Below the pieces are notes generated by a model. It was given only the letters and a program-made list of their open reading frames with translations. It did no database searches and was not told the origin of the DNA. DNA of 20,772 bases from an uncultured Clostridia bacterium (GTDB lineage Bacteria > Bacillota > Clostridia > Christensenellales > Borkfalkiaceae): contig CALGVF010000189.1 of assembly GCA_937920115.1 (NCBI GenBank), positions 1 to 20,772 of the forward strand. The letters are read 5' to 3'. Position numbers and translations under genes: made by a program. Of this stretch, positions 18,001 to 20,772 are shown one piece after another (position 1 is the stretch's first letter; the number at the start of each line of letters is the position of its first letter).

Positions 18001-18414
18001 CTTTGCGGCGGAAGTTTCGGCAGATTTGAAAACATTTACATTAAGTATACTGCAATAACGAGTACTTCTCAATATAACGGAACGATATATAACGTGAGAG
18101 GCGGCGAATTAAAGAGTATACTCATTGATGCGAGCGAGGTGACAAGCGTAGCGGCAAGTTCGGCATTCCGACTTGTAGGCGGTGCTTTGAATATCGGCAA
18201 TAACGGTATATTCGGAATATGCCCCGCAAGCGATAAAGGGTATACTAACAGTAACGCCCTCGATTCGACGAGATCCAACAATTACAGTGCGGTTGCATAT
18301 TTCGCAGATGCTGCCGAAATGAAAGCAAACGAAACTACGCAGTCCAAGATTTCGGGTTGGGATAAGACCTATTGGAATATCGTTGACGGCGTTCCTCAAT
18401 TTATAGTAAAATAA
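15082..18414 (+). CDS. Large secreted protein with N-terminal beta domain, FRGW repeat and two GLUG-like modules
   Basis: A Sec signal peptide (MKNIKKLALIF..., likely cleavage near AKAAEA, residue ~33) shows export; no lipobox or LPXTG is seen, so anchoring is unclear. Residues ~34-190 form a domain (GIRFLVKMNG...DWYANFCLVNI...LDFSARAYVISGDEV...AVRNFYGLVDKA) that I have seen in clostridial secreted proteins but cannot name. Residues ~252-323 are an InlB/FRGW-type repeat (YTFRGWNTADGE...VTEDMTVYADF). A further beta region (~324-433) ends in a CDCG motif. Two [Ig-like linker + GLUG-like] units follow, with cores at FKGTFDGCGY (residue 579) and again at 928. GAGGAGG lies just before the ATG. It ends at a strong terminator. 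It is a partner or paralogue of the lipid-anchored GLUG protein two genes upstream; ligand binding is inferred. Confidence 0.78.
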   Translation: MKNIKKLALIFVFALCSVFAFVGAGNAMTAKAAEAFPQSGEITVVDGASLKLNADGGIRFLVKMNGATADFIKANDDVELVAHVAPAKAFSGRSYADLEGKAVTITADKDKIYEEDGDWYANFCLVNILEENRTLDFSARAYVISGDEVLKQTEDNANAVRNFYGLVDKAFLYSQNGKNYSEDILNLEAYNWYGTETYPVTVDTLEKYNTLVERINGGLDVASKALEVKASLDLSPATEFDAGKSLPSATKYVSVVTYMAGDRVVHVEKVEKNQNAVYADTVTKTEDNDYEYTFRGWNTADGETAVLTNVTEDMTVYADFKAYGKTRITFSSEIALHCGDTLPSSGATSNFGENTIVYTYSADGETYVDSSDGITVENGNTYYVKASVAATDDYKSAEAILTLTATHDYKTETKDGITTMACDCGTKTVTGTLKALEVVFNASVSGGVLTASEGELDLTEVYGGDETVKLTVDGNEYDIAATSGKVEVKNVIPASVYGEKEVTIAVTDGKATYNVTAPVTFVTKVIKTTADYSGWIAIAKACESSTSTLWGGYFRLGANITASTMVTFPRNQTDGSTGFKGTFDGCGYGIDGLNKTANDSTAFMSCMTKDGVLRNISFTNAKFSVPNGNFLCSGGRGLIENVYVKYAAITSGHADGWTGTIANRNRLNTTTESVFVDASEAEISGNGLSFRLLGVNIVYTDDNIIPDGMFAVCPENYTVSQATPSMVAGKIYAYASFDDLKADTTAMSVIKNFDTDFWTIKEDRTPEPKNLPKMVKLDDCEADLDITVENGTAKVSMKELAVNYDSSSVNFGTVSSFKFDGVELDNDKVTVADGTITIALSAFGFNYGVHSVTIEDTNGNIISFNVDIITKTIMNATDYSNWIIIAKACESSTSTLWGGYFRLGANITASTMVTFNRPSGWANGNEGFKGTFDGCGYSISGLTSSNNGFVGAMATEGTLKNIAFLNATAASNFLCGGSFGRFENIYIKYTAITSTSQYNGTIYNVRGGELKSILIDASEVTSVAASSAFRLVGGALNIGNNGIFGICPASDKGYTNSNALDSTRSNNYSAVAYFADAAEMKANETTQSKISGWDKTYWNIVDGVPQFIVK
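16651..17400 (+). repeat. GLUG-like ~250-residue module, copy 3
   Basis: The first part (16693-16784) matches copy 4 in 86 of 92 bases, all differences silent. A 29-base run (16813-16841) is identical to 17860-17888. From about 16940 on, the copies diverge strongly and base use turns more A/T rich. Confidence 0.85.
17692..18411 (+). repeat. GLUG-like ~250-residue module, copy 4
   Basis: This copy forms the C-terminus of the protein and ends in WDKTYW plus a short tail. An 18-base run TGGGATAAGACCTATTGG (18358-18375) is also found at the end of copy 2 in the other gene (14596-14613), linking the two genes by duplication or conversion. Confidence 0.85.
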
Positions 18415-18421
18415 ATTTGCA

Positions 18422-18458
18422 GCCTGCCGCCGCGGTCGCGGCGGCAGGCGGATTTTTT
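18422..18458 (+). terminator. Strong intrinsic terminator of the transporter/surface-protein operon
   Basis: A 12-bp perfect GC-rich stem (18422-18433 with 18438-18449) has a 4-nt loop GGTC and is followed by GGATTTTTT, a six-T run at 18453-18458. It starts 8 bases after the stop codon of the GLUG protein gene and marks the end of the upstream transcript. Confidence 0.92.
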
Positions 18459-18494
18459 AAAAGGCATATATTTTAAAAAGTACGTATTTAAAAA

Positions 18495-20606
18495 ATGAAA
18501 CCTTTTATTCACGCAAAATGGGTGTCGGCGGAAGAAAGCGATTTCGCCCCGATTATCTTAAAAAAATTTAACGCCGTTAAAGGCGAAAGAGCGGTTATAA
18601 ATATAAGCGGACTCGGTTTTTACGAGTTGTTTATAAACGGCGAAAGGGTGGGCGAGGACTTTTACAAGCCCGCCGTTTCGGACTACGCTCCTCGCGATTT
18701 TTCGCGTTATACTTACCCTTTAAGCGATAAAACTTCGCATAGGGTTTATTACAATTCATACGATATTACGAAGTATTTAAAAAGCGGCGAAAATACGCTC
18801 GCCGTAATGCTCGGCAAGGGGTATTACTGTCAGAAAAAGAGACTCGCCGAGGGCGATACTTCGTTCGGGGAGAGACTTCGCTGTATGTTCGAGATAACCT
18901 TTCGGGGAAACAGAAAAGTATACAGCGACGGAAGAGAAAAAGTCGCGGAAAGTTTCATAAAGTCGGATAATCTTTTCTACGGCGAAACGCAGGACTTTTC
19001 GGACTTCGCGGGCTTTTCGAGCGGCTGTTTCAAAGTCGTTTCAAACGTAAAAGTCGAAGAATACCCCGAAAAACTTTACAGACAACGTTGTCCGTCCGAC
19101 GGAATTATAAGGAAAATCAAGCCGATTTTCATAGGGACGGACGGAAACAGAAAAATTTACGACGCGGGCGAGGAGATTTCGGGCGTTGTCGCGTTGAAAA
19201 CTCTCAGCGACAAAGTAATAGTCCGTCACGGCGAAAAATTAGAAAACGGTAAAATAAACTTCGACACGAGTTCGGGATATTCCGATCAGATTTCAACGGA
19301 TATTTACCTTAACGCTCAAAGTTGCGGAAAGGTATTCCCGATTTTTAATTGGAGCGGGTTCAGATATTTCGACGTAGAGGGCGAAGCAGAAGATATAGAG
19401 GTTTTCGTAATTCATTCGCGAGTGCGACAAACCGCGACTTTTGAATGTGGAAACAAAACGCTCGAATGGCTTTTCAACGCGTATATCCGTACCGAACTTA
19501 TAAATATGCACTCGGGCGTTCCTATGGACTGTCCGCACCGCGAAAGGCTCGGCTACACGGGCGACGGGCAACTCACCGCCGAAACTGCAATGCTTTATCT
19601 GAGCGGCGGGAGTTTTTACGAAAAGTGGATAGCCGATATCGCCGATTGTCAGGATATATCGACGGGACATATTCAGCATACCGCTCCGTTTTTCGGAGGC
19701 GGGGGCGGTCCGGGCGGTTGGGGGTCGGCGATAGTCGAAGTTCCCTACGCGTATTACAAGGTCTGCGGCGATAAACGAATACTCAGAAAATACTACCGAA
19801 ATATGTTGCGGTACCTCGACTGTATAGAAGGTTTCTGCGAGAATAATCTCGTAGTGAAAGAACGCGACGGCGGTTGGTGCTTAGGCGATTGGTGTACCCC
19901 CGAAGACGTCGCTATTCCCGAACCGTTCGTAAATACTTATTACTATGTAAAGAGTATGCGGCAGGTCGAAAAAATCGCCGAAATTATAGGCGAAAAAGTC
20001 GATTATTCAAAGGAAACGGAAAGATGTCTCGCGGCTATGAAACGCGAGTATTACGACGAAAAAAGCGGCGATTTCTGCGGCGGCATACAGGCGGCGAACG
20101 CGTTTGCAATACTTATAGGCTTAGGCGACGAGAGGACGAAGAAAAACCTTATCGGGAAGTATTCCGAGACGAAAACGCTCGATACGGGAATGTTCGGAAC
20201 GGACGTTTTAGCCGAAGCCCTCGTGACATTGGGCAGAACGGATATACTCGTCGAAATTTTAAGCGGCGATAAAAAGCCGTCGCTTGGGTATATGAAGGCG
20301 AACGGAGCGACTACGATTTGGGAAGGGTGGTCGGGTTACGGCTCAATGGCTCACCCCATGCAGGGAGCGTGCGTAAAACAGTTCCTCTACGGACTTTTAG
20401 GAGTTTCGGGCGACGCAGGGTTTAAAAATATAACCGTTAAACCCGAATTTATAGATAATTTAGGTTATATAAAGGCGAAAATAAAACTCGGCGGCGGGGT
20501 CGTGAAGTTCGATTACGTTTACGAAAACGGTCGGGTTAAAGCAAATATAGAGAAAAAAGGCGATATAAACGTAAAACTTATTAAAGGTGATACTTATGCT
20601 GAATGA
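18495..20606 (+). CDS. Alpha-L-rhamnosidase, glycoside hydrolase family 78
   Basis: This enzyme removes terminal alpha-L-rhamnose from oligosaccharides or glycosides by an inverting mechanism. The N-terminal ~300 residues are the beta-sandwich domains of bacterial rhamnosidases (KWVSA..., GFYELFINGERVG, LGKGYYCQ, YDAGEEISG). The (alpha/alpha)6 catalytic domain contains DCPHRERLGYTGDGQ (345-359), which carries the expected acidic residues E350 and D357, and the C-terminal TIWEGW with the likely base E610 and conserved H620 in SMAHPMQG. At 703 residues it is shorter than the many 900-residue members but has all core parts. No signal peptide is present, so it is probably cytoplasmic. It follows the terminator and has no recognisable Shine-Dalgarno sequence; its leader is almost pure A/T. 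Substrate beyond rhamnose is unknown. Confidence 0.9.
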   Translation: MKPFIHAKWVSAEESDFAPIILKKFNAVKGERAVINISGLGFYELFINGERVGEDFYKPAVSDYAPRDFSRYTYPLSDKTSHRVYYNSYDITKYLKSGENTLAVMLGKGYYCQKKRLAEGDTSFGERLRCMFEITFRGNRKVYSDGREKVAESFIKSDNLFYGETQDFSDFAGFSSGCFKVVSNVKVEEYPEKLYRQRCPSDGIIRKIKPIFIGTDGNRKIYDAGEEISGVVALKTLSDKVIVRHGEKLENGKINFDTSSGYSDQISTDIYLNAQSCGKVFPIFNWSGFRYFDVEGEAEDIEVFVIHSRVRQTATFECGNKTLEWLFNAYIRTELINMHSGVPMDCPHRERLGYTGDGQLTAETAMLYLSGGSFYEKWIADIADCQDISTGHIQHTAPFFGGGGGPGGWGSAIVEVPYAYYKVCGDKRILRKYYRNMLRYLDCIEGFCENNLVVKERDGGWCLGDWCTPEDVAIPEPFVNTYYYVKSMRQVEKIAEIIGEKVDYSKETERCLAAMKREYYDEKSGDFCGGIQAANAFAILIGLGDERTKKNLIGKYSETKTLDTGMFGTDVLAEALVTLGRTDILVEILSGDKKPSLGYMKANGATTIWEGWSGYGSMAHPMQGACVKQFLYGLLGVSGDAGFKNITVKPEFIDNLGYIKAKIKLGGGVVKFDYVYENGRVKANIEKKGDINVKLIKGDTYAE

Positions 20607-20772
20607 AAAAGTAAAAAATTACGACGTAGTAGTTGTCGGAGGCGGTACGGCGGGCATAGCCGCGGCGGCTGCTTCGGCGAGAACGGGCGTGAAAACCGCT
20701 CTTATCGAATCGTCCTACCTTTTAGGCGGTCTCGCGACTTCGGGTATGGTGACTTTCTATCTTCCGCTTTGC
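20596..20772 (+). CDS. FAD-dependent oxidoreductase, N-terminal fragment (3' partial)
   Basis: An open frame starts at ATG 20596, inside the last codons of the rhamnosidase gene (11-base overlap in another frame), with AAAGGTG upstream as ribosome site. The 59 visible residues run VVVVGGGTAGIAAAAASA, a classic dinucleotide-binding GxGxxG-type fold, then TALIESSYLLGGLATSGMV, the pattern of FAD_oxidored (PF12831-type) proteins. The rest lies outside the window. Such oxidoreductases often sit beside glycoside hydrolase genes in clostridial and Bacteroidota sugar loci, but their substrates are mostly unknown. The overlap suggests translational coupling with the rhamnosidase. Confidence 0.85.
   Translation, partial: MLNEKVKNYDVVVVGGGTAGIAAAAASARTGVKTALIESSYLLGGLATSGMVTFYLPLC

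Noticed and set aside
16651..18411. Diversity-generating retroelement target
   Set aside because: The module copies vary in their second halves, but I see no reverse transcriptase, no template repeat and no adenine-specific pattern in the window.
12577..18411. CRISPR or short tandem DNA repeat array
   Set aside because: The repeats are ~750-base protein-coding modules in frame, not short direct repeats with spacers.

Overview
The window looks like a chromosomal carbohydrate-use region from a Gram-positive gut-type anaerobe, most likely an uncultivated member of the Clostridia (Bacillota). The signs are strong AGGAGG-type ribosome binding sites, lipoprotein signal peptides, a CUT1-type sugar importer encoded without its own ATPase, and very large secreted Ig-like/Big_2/InlB-repeat proteins. 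The lineage is inferred from style, not from a marker gene. Everything supportable reads on the + strand. I see no rRNA, tRNA, transposase, CRISPR array or transcription regulator.

Layout: (1) 1-2138, the C-terminal ~85% of a GH2 beta-mannosidase. (2) 2139-2372, a 234-base gap with a long hairpin and a perfect 16-base palindrome, the most likely place for the promoter/operator of what follows. (3) 2373-6124, a sugar ABC importer: binding lipoprotein and two permeases. (4) 6222-18414, four very large exported proteins: an Ig-like/beta-sandwich protein (1019 aa), a DUF4838 (possibly GH163-like) lipoprotein (675 aa), a Big_2/GLUG/InlB lipoprotein (1190 aa) and a second GLUG protein (1110 aa), with a 45-residue peptide gene (14932-15069) between the last two. 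(5) A strong intrinsic terminator at 18422-18458. (6) 18495 to the right edge, a GH78 alpha-L-rhamnosidase overlapping by 11 bases the start of an FAD-dependent oxidoreductase that runs off the window.

Reading of the locus: the exported proteins probably bind or trim a complex glycan at the cell surface, the importer takes up the oligosaccharides, and the GH2 and GH78 enzymes, which lack visible signal peptides in what can be seen, work inside. The substrate is not settled. Beta-mannosidase plus a DUF4838 protein would fit N-glycan-like material; the rhamnosidase fits plant or bacterial heteropolysaccharide.

The most interesting undescribed items are: (a) a ~250-residue module containing a GLUG-like core, present four times across two adjacent genes, with one pair nearly identical at DNA level in its first part and diverged in its second; (b) the 45-residue peptide gene between those two genes; and (c) two intergenic RNA hairpins (4139-4175 and 6134-6168) with the same architecture (outer stem, 3/6-nt internal loop with a purine-only 3' side, 3-bp stem, GNRA tetraloop) built from different sequence, which suggests a selected RNA structure.
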